From an uncultured Oscillospiraceae bacterium (lineage in GTDB: Bacteria > Bacillota > Clostridia > Oscillospirales > Acutalibacteraceae): 64,000 nucleotides of DNA. This document shows positions 25,705 through 34,484 of this stretch, piece by piece. Both the position numbers and the translations under genes were made by a program. Where the stretch lies: NCBI GenBank assembly GCA_958366985.1, contig CATXDC010000007.1, positions 85,879-149,878 on the forward strand, read 5' to 3'. How positions within the stretch are numbered: position 1 is the stretch's first letter; every line of letters starts with the position of its first letter. The notes beneath the pieces are model-generated. The model was given only the letters and a program-made list of their open reading frames with translations, made no database searches and was not told the DNA's origin.

Positions 25705-26256
25705 TTAAGCTTTTATCTGAGCATTTTTCTTTGACAATTTTGCAGTGGCAATCAAATCCACAATAATCAGGATGCATATGACAGGCAGGAGAAATGTCTC
25801 CCAAAATGAAAATCCGGCTCCTCCTCCATTGCCAAGTTCAAAAAATGCCATTTCATAGCAAAAACAGCTCATTAGCATCATACTCATTGGCACCCATTTT
25901 TCCATATGACCTAAACCGTAAAGATACATTATTATTCCACCAACAGCCATACAGCCGCAGAGGAAAAAGCCCAAAAGTGGAATAAAGAATAACAACGAGT
26001 TGACATGGACAAGAACGCCCACAGCTCCTACAATAAGGGTCTGCTTTAAGCTGCCTGTTTTATAAAAAGCGGAAGCTATTCCATAAAGGTAAACAGCAGC
26101 AAGGGGAACTGTGTTGATAACATCAAAGGTATCGCTGTCAAAACGCATATTAAGCACATCGAACTTATTCAGCAGGAAAAATACTGCCGCAGCGGCTATC
26201 ATCAAAGTGAGAACCCAACCTGCAAACAAAAATAATGTTCGTTTACCATTTTTCAT
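25705..26256 (-). CDS. Small polytopic membrane protein, paralogue 1 of 3
   Basis: A 183-residue protein with about six membrane helices and no recognised domain. It shares its layout and a C-terminal motif, LLPVICILIIVDLIATAKLSKK, with the next two genes. ATG 26256 is preferred over ATG 26265 because AGAGGGAG is properly spaced only for the former. It is the last gene of the leftward cluster, 66 bases after paralogue 2. Function is unknown; I see no transporter signature. Confidence 0.75.
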   Translation of the reverse strand: MKNGKRTLFLFAGWVLTLMIAAAAVFFLLNKFDVLNMRFDSDTFDVINTVPLAAVYLYGIASAFYKTGSLKQTLIVGAVGVLVHVNSLLFFIPLLGFFLCGCMAVGGIIMYLYGLGHMEKWVPMSMMLMSCFCYEMAFFELGNGGGAGFSFWETFLLPVICILIIVDLIATAKLSKKNAQIKA

Positions 26257-26322
26257 GGTTTTCATCTCCCTCTTAACAGTTTACAGTAATTAAAACTAAT
26301 TTTTATACTACATCTAACTCTT

Positions 26323-26904
26323 TTATGCATGTTTTTCAGTTTCGCAGAACTCTTTGAATTTTCGGTTCTTAGCCACTGAAACTATATCTGCAATAATAAA
26401 TGCACACAGACCCGGCAGAAGAATCATTGTCCAAATAGCGTTATCCGCACCTGATCGAGCATGAAACGAAATCATACCGTATGCAATATAGGTAATGGAA
26501 AAGAAAACCGTATTCACACAAAGCAACCCGTATGATGAAATTTTCTCAGCCAAGGGAAAGCCGGCTATGAACATAAGAACACCTGCAACTGCAGTAATTA
26601 CCCAAACCAAAACAGCTTGCACCAGCATGAAACATATAAACACAAAAAATACAGCAGCTATGATGCTTATCAAACAAGGTAAGATTGACTTAGTAAATCT
26701 TTCTGTCTTTTGGAGCAAAGAGAAAAAAGTGTAAATCAAAACAATCATTGCGGGAGCAATAACTAAAACGAGCATAACTGTTTCATCAATATCCTCAGGA
26801 AAAATATTTACTGCGGAAAAAATCAGAAACAGCTCTTCTGCTGCAAGTAATAGAGCCAAAAAAGAACCAACTGCAACAAATAATGCGGTTTTACTTTTTT
26901 TCAT
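26323..26904 (-). CDS. Small polytopic membrane protein, paralogue 2 of 3
   Basis: A 193-residue protein with about six membrane helices, paralogous to both neighbours: N-terminal MKKSKTALFVAVGSFLALLLAAEELF resembles paralogue 3, and the tail LLPGLCAFIIADIVSVAKN aligns with LLPVLCALIIADMVSVSKI there. ATG 26904 follows GTAAAGGAGCTAAATACC; the frame extends eight codons further without a site. Function unknown. Confidence 0.75.
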   Translation of the reverse strand: MKKSKTALFVAVGSFLALLLAAEELFLIFSAVNIFPEDIDETVMLVLVIAPAMIVLIYTFFSLLQKTERFTKSILPCLISIIAAVFFVFICFMLVQAVLVWVITAVAGVLMFIAGFPLAEKISSYGLLCVNTVFFSITYIAYGMISFHARSGADNAIWTMILLPGLCAFIIADIVSVAKNRKFKEFCETEKHA

Positions 26905-26975
26905 GGTATTTAGCTCCTTTACGTACAATAATTATCAGCGATTTGTGTAGATTTTACATTAAAGCCCAGTTAAAA

Positions 26976-27551
26976 TCACTTAGCTTCTTGTAATGTCGAT
27001 TTTGATTTTTCGATTTTTGAAACAGAAACCATATCGGCAATAATAAGAGCGCATAATACCGGCAGAAGAATCACTGCCCAGAGTGCTCTTGAACCGCTTG
27101 AAGCAGACATGGCCAAAATAATACTGTTAAAGGTAAAATACACTGCGTTTGCACAAAGTATACCATATGAGCCTGAACTTTCGGCCACTCCAAACCCGTA
27201 AATTGTCAAAACAATTGCCGCAATTATAAGCGCAGCGCCGAACATGTAGTACGCCGACAGTGACGAAATGAAGAAAGCAGCGACCTCAGCAATTGCGAGC
27301 AATACTCCGACTCCCCCGGCAATAATTACCTGTTTAAAGCTTTTTGTCTTTGCAAAAACAGACAACATACTGTACAAAAGTACTGCCAGAAACGGAGTCA
27401 TCGTCAAATAAATTACAACTTTTTCTTCTATATGCATCGGAAGCAAATGTGCTTCCCGCAGAAATAATAAAATTTCATCAAGGGCAAATAAAGCAACTAA
27501 AACCGAACCTATAACAAAAAGAAAACTAGAAAAGTTACTTTTTCTTTTCAT
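26976..27551 (-). CDS. Small polytopic membrane protein, paralogue 3 of 3
   Basis: A 191-residue protein with about six membrane helices, first gene of the leftward three-gene cluster. It shares the ...LLPVLCALIIADMVSVSK tail and the ...SYGILCANAVYFTF block with paralogue 2. The ATG follows TAAAAGGAGATGAACAGAT. A good promoter lies at 27681-27709. Function unknown. Confidence 0.78.
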   Translation of the reverse strand: MKRKSNFSSFLFVIGSVLVALFALDEILLFLREAHLLPMHIEEKVVIYLTMTPFLAVLLYSMLSVFAKTKSFKQVIIAGGVGVLLAIAEVAAFFISSLSAYYMFGAALIIAAIVLTIYGFGVAESSGSYGILCANAVYFTFNSIILAMSASSGSRALWAVILLPVLCALIIADMVSVSKIEKSKSTLQEAK

Positions 27552-27680
27552 ATCTGTTCATCTCCTTTTAATAAAGTGCACTATTCTTTTCAAATCTACA
27601 TTGCATCACCAACCGTTCTTATAGATTTATAACATTAAATATAGTCAAAACATATTATTCATGGTATTGTTTACATTTTT

Positions 27681-27709
27681 ACAATAGTATTTTATCTGTT
27701 TAATGTCAA
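27681..27709 (-). promoter_or_regulatory. Promoter of the three-paralogue membrane cluster
   Basis: Minus strand: TTGACA, 17-base spacer, TATTGT. The remaining intergenic sequence (27552-27815) is AT-rich with no other feature seen. Confidence 0.65.
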
Positions 27710-27815
27710 TGTGAATCATCACAAATTAATTTCGCTTTACATATACAGAATATACAAAGACGGCAGTTTAAACCTAATTTTTCACTGCCAAAACAGTGAT
27801 GCTACAAAAATGAGC

Positions 27816-27854
27816 AAGCAAAATCCGGGCTCCACCAAAGGGTGAGGCCCGGAT
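27816..27854 (-). terminator. Terminator of pnp
   Basis: Minus strand: ATCCGGGCCTCACC, CTTT loop, GGTGGAGCCCGGAT, then TTTGC. A 14-bp stem with one bulge-like mismatch. Confidence 0.8.
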
Positions 27855-27886
27855 AAATGTTTTAAAATATTAAACTGAAACTGCTT

Positions 27887-30052
27887 TTAGTTTCTTCTTC
27901 CGCCCTTGTGGAAATCTCTGCGGGGACGGCGTGTGTTCTCAGCGGGATTGTTTTCGGGAGTAAGTCCCTCAACCTCAATGAGAGCTTCACGGCGTGAAAG
28001 ATTAAGTCTGCCCTGGTCATCTATTTCGAGAACCTTTACGATAACCTCGTCGCCTACGTTTACAACGTCCTCAACCTTTTCTGTACGCTTTACATCAAGC
28101 TGGCTGATGTGAACAAGTCCCTCTTTACCGGGAGCGATTTCAACAAATGCGCCGAAGCTCATAAGTCTTGTTACAACACCCTTGAAGATTGCGCCGGGCT
28201 CGGGATCGTTGGCAATTGTCTCAACCATAAGAAGTGCACGCTTTGCATCGTCAATGTCGATTGCTGAAATGAAGATTGAACCATCCTCTTCAACATCAAC
28301 CTTACAGTTGCACTCTGCGCAAATCTTCTGGATAACCTTACCCTGCTTACCGATAACCTCGCTGATTTTATCAACGGGAATCTTTGTGGTGAGCATCTTG
28401 GGAGCATACTTTGAAAGCTCCTTGCGGGGTTCGGGGATACATTTAAGCATTACTTCATCAAGAATATAGATTCTTGCTTTTCTTGTCTTTTCAAGAGCCT
28501 CTTTGATGATTTCAGGAGTAAGACCGTGAACTTTAAGGTCCATCTGGATTGCTGTGATACCCTTGTGAGTACCTGCAACCTTGAAGTCCATATCGCCGAA
28601 GAAATCTTCGAGTCCCTGAATATCAACCATTGTCATGAAGCGGTCACCCTCAGTTACAAGACCGCAGGAGATACCGGCAACAGGAGCCTTAATGGGAACA
28701 CCGGCAGCCATAAGTGAAAGAGTTGAACCGCAGATTGAAGCCTGTGAGGTTGAACCGTTTGAAGAAAGAACCTCGGAAACAAGGCGGAGTGCATAGGGGA
28801 ACTCTTCAACAGAGGGGATAACGGGAAGAAGAGCACGCTCTGCAAGAGCTCCGTGACCAATCTCACGGCGTCCGGGGCCTCTGCTGGGCTTAGTCTCACC
28901 AACGGAGTATGAGGGGAAGTTGTAGTGGTGCATATAGCGCTTTGCTTCCTCATCGTCAATACCGTCAAGAATCTGAGCGTCGCTTACAGGACCTAAAGTT
29001 GTAACTGTAAGAACCTGTGTCTGACCTCTTGTAAACATACCTGAACCGTGTACTCTGCTGAGAAGATCAACTTCTGCAGAAAGAGGACGGATTTCATCTA
29101 TTCCTCTGCCGTCAACACGCTTGCCGTCATCAAGAAGCCAGCGGCGGACAACAAACTTCTGAAGCTTGTAGAGGCAGTCATCAAGCTTTGCTGTCTCTTC
29201 GGGATATACCTCATCAAACTTCTCGTGAACAGCGTCATAAATGGGCTGGAGTCTTTCGTCACGGATACGCTTATCGTCTGTATCGAGAGCTGCACGTACA
29301 TCCTCAATAGCGAACTCCTTAACAGCCTCGTACATTTCCGGTGAGGGATCGTTTGAGGGGAACTCAACCTTTTCCTTACCGATTTCAGCCTGAATGCCCT
29401 TGATGAACTCAACGATCTGCTGGTTTACCTCATGAGCATACATAATGCCGTTGAACATATCCTCTTCGGATACTTCGTTTGCTCCTGCTTCGATCATTGC
29501 AACAAGATCGGCTGTAGAAGCAACTGTAACATACATTTCGCTCTTCTCTTTTTCTGCTGCTGTGGGGTTGATGACGAACTTGCCGTCAACAAGACCTACA
29601 ACAACACCGCTGATGGGGCCATCCCACGGAATAGCGGAAATTGAAATTGCTACGGAAACACCGATCATAGCTGTGATTTCCGGTGAGCAGTCAGGGTCAA
29701 TTGACATAACTGTTGCAACAACGCCTACATCGTTTCTCATATCCTTGGGGAAAAGAGGACGGATAGGTCTGTCGATAACACGGGATGCAAGGATTGCCTT
29801 CTCGCTGGGTCTGCCCTCACGGCGCTGGAAAGAGCCGGGGATTTTACCTGCTGCATAAAGCTTTTCCTCAAAATCAACTGAAAGGGGGAAGAAATCGATT
29901 CCCTCTCTGGGCTTTGCTGCCATTGTTGCGTTACAGAGAACTTCAGTCTCACCGTAACGGATAAGGCATGAACCGCCTGCAAGCTGAGCCATTTTACCGG
30001 TTTCAACTACAAGGGGTCTGCCGGCAAGTGTTGTTTCAAACTTTCTGAACAT
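27887..30052 (-). CDS. pnp: Polynucleotide phosphorylase
   Basis: A 721-residue 3'-5' exoribonuclease that uses phosphate to degrade RNA. The order is RNase PH domain 1 (ETGKMAQLAGGSCLIRYG, GSFQRREGRPSEKAILASR), a helical linker, RNase PH domain 2 (DGRGIDEIRPLSAEVDLL, GDFFGDMDFKVAGT), KH domain (VIGKQGKVIQKICAECN) and S1 domain (GVVTRLMSFGAFVEIAPGKEGLVHISQL). Length is normal. The basic tail RRPRRDFHKGGRRN is common. It lies 196 bases after rpsO, the near-universal rpsO-pnp order. Confidence 0.97.
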   Translation of the reverse strand: MFRKFETTLAGRPLVVETGKMAQLAGGSCLIRYGETEVLCNATMAAKPREGIDFFPLSVDFEEKLYAAGKIPGSFQRREGRPSEKAILASRVIDRPIRPLFPKDMRNDVGVVATVMSIDPDCSPEITAMIGVSVAISISAIPWDGPISGVVVGLVDGKFVINPTAAEKEKSEMYVTVASTADLVAMIEAGANEVSEEDMFNGIMYAHEVNQQIVEFIKGIQAEIGKEKVEFPSNDPSPEMYEAVKEFAIEDVRAALDTDDKRIRDERLQPIYDAVHEKFDEVYPEETAKLDDCLYKLQKFVVRRWLLDDGKRVDGRGIDEIRPLSAEVDLLSRVHGSGMFTRGQTQVLTVTTLGPVSDAQILDGIDDEEAKRYMHHYNFPSYSVGETKPSRGPGRREIGHGALAERALLPVIPSVEEFPYALRLVSEVLSSNGSTSQASICGSTLSLMAAGVPIKAPVAGISCGLVTEGDRFMTMVDIQGLEDFFGDMDFKVAGTHKGITAIQMDLKVHGLTPEIIKEALEKTRKARIYILDEVMLKCIPEPRKELSKYAPKMLTTKIPVDKISEVIGKQGKVIQKICAECNCKVDVEEDGSIFISAIDIDDAKRALLMVETIANDPEPGAIFKGVVTRLMSFGAFVEIAPGKEGLVHISQLDVKRTEKVEDVVNVGDEVIVKVLEIDDQGRLNLSRREALIEVEGLTPENNPAENTRRPRRDFHKGGRRN

Positions 30053-30203
30053 TCTTTTTACCTCTCTTTATATTTTTGTTTTAAGGGAGGCATTGTTTTA
30101 GCAATAAATCCGACCTTTAAAAGTTATGGTTAAAAGCCCGATTCACTGCTAAAAACCAACTGCCTGTCCCTTTTTGACCTTTAATGCTGCTTTCTTCACA
30201 AAT

Positions 30204-30236
30204 CAAGGCAGGAAGAGTATACCCCCGCCTGCCCTG
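30204..30236 (-). terminator. Possible partial terminator between rpsO and pnp
   Basis: Minus strand: CAGGGCAGG, 15-base loop, CCTGCCTTG (one G-T pair), then ATTTGTG. The T-run is poor, so it may instead be an RNA-processing hairpin. Confidence 0.4.
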
Positions 30237-30248
30237 CTTTTGCGAAAC

Positions 30249-30512
30249 TTATTTACGGATTCCAAGTCTTGCGATGATTGAACGGTATCTCTCGATATCC
30301 TTCTTCTGAAGGTAAGCGAGAAGGTTACGTCTGTGACCAACCATCTTGTGGAGTCCACGGCGTGAGTGGTGGTCCTTCTTGTGAACCTTAAGGTGCTCGG
30401 TAAGGTCGTTGATTCTCTTTGTGAGAACTGCGATCTGTACTTCGGGAGAACCTGTATCACCCTCGTGAGTAGCGTACTCAGCCATTATAGCCTGCTTCTC
30501 TGCATTTGTCAT
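30249..30512 (-). CDS. rpsO: 30S ribosomal protein S15
   Basis: An 87-residue protein that binds the central domain of 16S rRNA early in 30S assembly. HEGDTGSPEVQIAVLTKRINDLTEHLKVH, HHSRRGLHKMVGHRRNLLAYL and the terminal RYRSIIARLGIRK are diagnostic. ATG 30512 follows AATGAGGTGAAAAAC; the frame is open 14 codons further but that part is the leader. A structured leader and a strong promoter lie upstream. Confidence 0.98.
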   Translation of the reverse strand: MTNAEKQAIMAEYATHEGDTGSPEVQIAVLTKRINDLTEHLKVHKKDHHSRRGLHKMVGHRRNLLAYLQKKDIERYRSIIARLGIRK

Positions 30513-30552
30513 GTTTTTCACCTCATTATAAATATTTACCCGAAAACCCAGC

Positions 30553-30591
30553 ATAAGGCCGGTGAAAACCGCCGTGCGGTGTACCCCTTAT
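30553..30591 (-). promoter_or_regulatory. Candidate S15 autoregulatory leader structure
   Basis: Minus strand: outer stem ATAAGG/CCTTAT enclosing GGT/ACC and an inner ACCGC-ACG-GCGGT hairpin with internal loops, about 40 bases before the rpsO start. Ribosomal protein S15 represses its own mRNA in several bacteria through such leaders; the exact class is not assignable by eye. Confidence 0.5.
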
Positions 30592-30618
30592 TCCGAGTAA
30601 AGGGCATAATGCATATGT

Positions 30619-30647
30619 ATTATAGCACAGGAGAACAACGGTGTAAA
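30619..30647 (-). promoter_or_regulatory. Promoter of rpsO-pnp
   Basis: Minus strand: TTTACA, 17-base spacer, extended TGC-TATAAT. Confidence 0.85.
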
Positions 30648-30955
30648 GGGATTTTTTCCTTTAAAAAGCAAATAGAGAAATATTTTTAGTATCTTTCTTC
30701 TCAGTAAAAAGTTTAACAATAAATGATGAATTCATAATTCATTTTCTGCCGCTTGATATACAATATTATTTTAATGCTTTCAGTGAATTATGTCCAGTTA
30801 TTGACCCGGTTTTATTCTAAATTGCCTTATATTTTTCCACAAACAAGAAACTTCAAAAATTCCAGATAGTTTTACAGCTTGTTTGCACGATATAAGCAAA
30901 AGCTATTTGTGCAAAATATACTATTTTCATCTTTAATAATCTAATTTTTGTTCAT

Positions 30956-30984
30956 TTGATATATATCTTTAGCCATGTTATAAT
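30956..30984 (+). promoter_or_regulatory. Promoter of the GPH transporter gene
   Basis: TTGATA, 17-base spacer, extended TGT-TATAAT. Transcription would start near 30991, giving a leader of about 75 bases. The rest of 30650-30955 is AT-rich with no gene seen. Confidence 0.8.
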
Positions 30985-31065
30985 ACCCATTGTATTACCT
31001 TTTAATTTTTAAAGCATTTTATTAAGTGATGATTTAATACAAAATTTATTTTGGGGGTATGTACT

Positions 31066-32730
31066 GTGAAAATCGTCCAAAGCGCAAAAAATCTGATAAC
31101 GGAGGTAACAACTCACTGGAAACAGCCGAAGGAAGGCGAATATGTATCCTATAAAGAATTCCTATATCTGGTTATAGGAAATGGAACCTCTATGGTGGCC
31201 TCATGGACCGGTTCAAACCTTGCTTTTTCTGCCGGATGTATGTTTGTAGGCGCTATCTATGGACTGAAAATGCTCGACTTTGCAATGCTAGGCATTGTAA
31301 ACCTTGTAATGAACTATCTGTTTTCACCAATAAACATGATTATCACCGATAATCTTGGTTCTCCGCCTAAAAAAACAATGCGCTTGATAAACTGGGCAAG
31401 CTTGGTATTTTTAATTTTAGGTATCGGATGCTTCTTTATCCCTCAGCAGTATTTTGAAGGATTTATGCCCGCTCTTCCTCAGGTAGTAGGATCAAAATTC
31501 CTGATTCAGGTTTTCACCACATATTACAATATACTTGTTCTGAAAAAGCTTTCTCCCAAATTCGGTAAATACCGCAGCTGGATTATAGCCAATATGCTTC
31601 CGTACATACTTTCCATGCTGCTGCTTACCTGGTTCCCCTATAATGCCCTTGAATATCATGAAAAATTCTGGGTAATGCACTTGTTCTTTTCATTCTGGGG
31701 ATGCTTCGCTTCATGCTTCAATCAAACCACCAATATGCAGAACGTCATATCCCCCAGCACTACTGAAAGAACCAAGATCATGTCTTACGGTTCCTTCCTC
31801 TGGAGTCTGTTCCCGTCAATATCAAACGTACTCTATCCTGTTCTTGCCGCCGTTGCAGGAGGCATGACAAATATCAATACATATAGATTTGTCGTACCGG
31901 CAATAGTTATAGCATTTGGTCCCTTTTCTTTATTCCTTGTTTTCGGCGTTAAAGACCGAGTTATTCAGGAAACTCAGCACAAACCTCAAATCGATATGAA
32001 AAAAGGCTTCAAAGAGGTGCTGAAAAACAAATATCTTTGGATTACAAATATATCCAGTTGGGTAACTACATTTTCCGGCGGTGCAGTAAACATAGTAAAT
32101 ATGGTTGTTATTTACTCAATGCGTCAGGACTGGGTCATGGGTATAACCGCTACAATAATCGGAACTGCAAGCGTACCGGGTATGCTGCTGGCTCCGTCAC
32201 TGATTGGCAAATTCGGTAAAAAGCGAATTGTATTAGTGGCAAAGTACATTACCGTTCTCTGCTCATTCCTGACTGCTGCCGGAGTATATATGGACAGCCT
32301 GATTGTAATCATTCTTTCAACATATCTTTCTTCATTGTTCAACTCTCTCGTTTCAATAGCCACCACTGCCATGAATGCCGATATCTGGGACTATCAGCAG
32401 TATATGTCCGGTGAAAGACTCGACTCCTGCATGGGTATTTTCGGATATCTCTCCGCTCCCATAACAACCCTTGGTGCTATGGTTGTTCCCTATCTCTACG
32501 GACTTGTAGGTTTCACCTCAGACTGGAATATCCTCTACGACCCGTCTCTGAGAACCTCAGTATTTATCATTACCGTCGCAATCGGAGCAATAACGGGACT
32601 GCTTGCCACTATACCGTATCATTTTTATGATTTCACCGAAGAGAAGCATAAAAAGATGATGGAAGAACTTAAAGCACGTGCCGAGAAAAAAGAGCATGAA
32701 GCTCAAACAGCAATAGAAGAAACTGTTTAA
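31066..32730 (+). CDS. GPH/MFS-type sugar:cation symporter
   Basis: A 554-residue protein with about 12 membrane helices of the glycoside-pentoside-hexuronide symporter group in the major facilitator superfamily. NGTSMVASWTGSNLAFSAG, the cytoplasmic loop SPKFGKYRSWII, and the helix-10 to 11 block MNADIWDYQQYMSGERLDS are typical; the tail (about 525-554) is a charged coiled coil. The GTG at 31066 has GGGGG eight bases before it; TTG 31051 in the same frame has no site. It is followed at once by a leucine-rich-repeat lipoprotein, so the pair probably handles a glycoside. Substrate unknown. Confidence 0.85.
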   Translation: MKIVQSAKNLITEVTTHWKQPKEGEYVSYKEFLYLVIGNGTSMVASWTGSNLAFSAGCMFVGAIYGLKMLDFAMLGIVNLVMNYLFSPINMIITDNLGSPPKKTMRLINWASLVFLILGIGCFFIPQQYFEGFMPALPQVVGSKFLIQVFTTYYNILVLKKLSPKFGKYRSWIIANMLPYILSMLLLTWFPYNALEYHEKFWVMHLFFSFWGCFASCFNQTTNMQNVISPSTTERTKIMSYGSFLWSLFPSISNVLYPVLAAVAGGMTNINTYRFVVPAIVIAFGPFSLFLVFGVKDRVIQETQHKPQIDMKKGFKEVLKNKYLWITNISSWVTTFSGGAVNIVNMVVIYSMRQDWVMGITATIIGTASVPGMLLAPSLIGKFGKKRIVLVAKYITVLCSFLTAAGVYMDSLIVIILSTYLSSLFNSLVSIATTAMNADIWDYQQYMSGERLDSCMGIFGYLSAPITTLGAMVVPYLYGLVGFTSDWNILYDPSLRTSVFIITVAIGAITGLLATIPYHFYDFTEEKHKKMMEELKARAEKKEHEAQTAIEETV

Positions 32731-32746
32731 AAGGAGAGTGAAAGAC

Positions 32747-33595
32747 ATGAAGAAAAAAGTAATTTGCGTATTTTCAGCGATTTTGGCATTATTTACTGTT
32801 ATGCTTTCGTTCTCCTCCTGCACCGGCGAAAGCAGCGGAAATCTTAAATATAAAGAGGCTGAAAACGGATATGCTCTTTATCGTTACGAAGGAGCTTCCA
32901 CAGAGAAAACATTTACAATACCTGACACATATAATGACAAACCTGTAACTGAGCTTATGTCATTCTGCATTTCTAATTCAGAATATCTCGAAGTGCTGAA
33001 CATAGGAAAAAATATAGAAAAAATTGATCCATGGGCTCTTACAAACTGCCCTGTCCTTAAAGCCATAAATGTCAGCGAGGATAATGAATATTTTACAAGC
33101 GTTGACGGTGTACTTTACAGCAAGGATATGACAAGACTTATTGCATATCCTAACGGTAAAACACCCCTTGTTACAGATAAGGACGGCAAGGTCACAGGCG
33201 GAGGTACAATAAAACTTCCCGATACAGTTAAGGTTATCGGCGAAAATGCATTTTATATGTGCAGCAATCTCTATTCCATTGAGTTTAATGAGGGACTCGA
33301 AAAGATCGAAAACAAAGCATTCCTTAAATGCACCAATCTCTCAGCCCTTGAGTTCCCAGAAACTCTTACTGAAATAGGTGTCGATTCATTCTCCTACTGC
33401 GATTCACTTACTCATCTTGAAATTCCGTCCTCAGTAAAGTCAATCGGTGACTATGCATTTTTCTCAACCTCTTCTTCCATAGATAAAATTGTGGTACATC
33501 AGCCCAGCGCTGATTCCCTTACACTGGGAAAAGATTGGCTGCCAAACAAAAAGAATAATGTTAGAGAAAAAGTCACAGTTGAATATGTAGGATAA
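32747..33595 (+). CDS. Leucine-rich repeat (BspA-like) lipoprotein
   Basis: A 282-residue surface protein. The signal peptide ends in a lipobox-like SFSSC (Cys near residue 24), giving an acylated lipoprotein. The rest is BspA-type LRR_5 repeats: LEVLNIGKNIEKIDPWALTN, SIEFNEGLEKIENKAFLKC, ALEFPETLTEIGVDSFSYC, HLEIPSSVKSIGDYAFF. Such proteins often bind host or dietary ligands. ATG 32747 has AAGGAG ten bases upstream; GTG 32738 is too close to it. Cotranscribed with the symporter. Confidence 0.88.
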   Translation: MKKKVICVFSAILALFTVMLSFSSCTGESSGNLKYKEAENGYALYRYEGASTEKTFTIPDTYNDKPVTELMSFCISNSEYLEVLNIGKNIEKIDPWALTNCPVLKAINVSEDNEYFTSVDGVLYSKDMTRLIAYPNGKTPLVTDKDGKVTGGGTIKLPDTVKVIGENAFYMCSNLYSIEFNEGLEKIENKAFLKCTNLSALEFPETLTEIGVDSFSYCDSLTHLEIPSSVKSIGDYAFFSTSSSIDKIVVHQPSADSLTLGKDWLPNKKNNVREKVTVEYVG

Positions 33596-33607
33596 TTTAA
33601 TCACAAT

Positions 33608-33646
33608 TAAAGCCTCTCGGAACAAAAATTCCGGGAGGCTTTTTCA
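33608..33646 (+). terminator. Terminator of the transporter/LRR operon
   Basis: AAAGCCTCTCGGAA, CAAAAA loop, TTCCGGGAGGCTTTTTC. Confidence 0.85.
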
Positions 33647-33914
33647 TTATAAATACAGATATTTACAGGCTTTTCTTCCATACATCGAGTTTGTCTTTTG
33701 TCACATCCCACATAATTTAATATCTTTCCTGCACTTTGTCATTATGGCGTTTTACAGGCAATATAATTACCTTGCAGCAGCAAAGGTTACGAATTGAAGC
33801 TCATTTGTAATATTTTTTAAATGTTTGTTTAATAATTAGTAACTTATTTCCCTAAAATTAGTCACAAGCTGCTGGTATTATAATGTCAGAAACAACGAAG
33901 GAGGTGAAAACAAA
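33647..33914. other. AT-rich intergenic region before the universal-stress gene
   Basis: No gene seen. A TATAAT at 33879-33884 gives a plausible -10 for the downstream gene but no good -35 stands 17 bases before it. An AAGGAGGTG ribosome site ends the region. Confidence 0.5.
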
Positions 33915-34343
33915 ATGAAGGGCAAGGCTCACGTGCTTGTCTGTGTTACACAGCAGTCAAGCTGCGAGAGGCTTATTGAGGCAGGAGCATCAATTGCAAA
34001 GTCCCACGATATGCAGCTGAGTGTTATCAATGTCCAGCCCGAAAAGGACTCGTATTCCCCTGATCCTCAGGCGATGGAACACCTTTACGGAGTATGTAAA
34101 AAGTTTGGTGCGGAAATGAACGTATATTTCAGTGATGCGCCGGCAGTGGTAACAGCAGTTCATGCAAAGAAAAACGATGCCAAGATAGTTACAGTAGGTT
34201 TCCCCGGAGAAAAAAGCTCAAGATTTATTGCAGAAATCAGAATGCTGCTCCCTGAAACAGTAATTACTATGGTCGATTCAGATAAGAAAATTTACAATAT
34301 GATACCTGAGGCCAGCAAGAGCCTTACAGGAGTAAGAGTATAA
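33915..34343 (+). CDS. Universal stress protein-like (UspA fold)
   Basis: A 142-residue protein of the adenine-nucleotide alpha-hydrolase-like fold, similar to UspA and the Usp part of KdpD. HVLVCVTQQSSCERLIEAGASIA is the first strand and helix, LSVINVQPEK the second strand, AKIVTVGFPGEKSSRF the C-terminal nucleotide-loop region. The usual GxxGxSS loop is altered to GFPGEKSS, so ATP binding is not certain. The ATG follows GAAGGAGGTGAAAACAAA. It stands alone before a strong terminator. Confidence 0.7.
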   Translation: MKGKAHVLVCVTQQSSCERLIEAGASIAKSHDMQLSVINVQPEKDSYSPDPQAMEHLYGVCKKFGAEMNVYFSDAPAVVTAVHAKKNDAKIVTVGFPGEKSSRFIAEIRMLLPETVITMVDSDKKIYNMIPEASKSLTGVRV

Positions 34344-34432
34344 GACACAAAGTCTTGATAATATATTTTTAACACCATTAAAACAGCTTACAAGGTCATT
34401 TTTCTTCTTTCATATTCTCCTCAAAAAGCAGG

Positions 34433-34469
34433 CAGGACAAACACAGAGTGTTTGTCCTGTTTGTTTTTT
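34433..34469 (+). terminator. Terminator of the universal-stress gene
   Basis: CAGGACAAACAC, AGA loop, GTGTTTGTCCTG, then TTTGTTTTTT. Confidence 0.9.
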
Positions 34470-34484
34470 ATTATTGATTTTATC

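Noticed and set aside
27887..30512. rpsO-pnp region as a site of unusual genes (many plus-strand frames)
   Set aside because: All are shadows of two highly conserved genes in their universal order.
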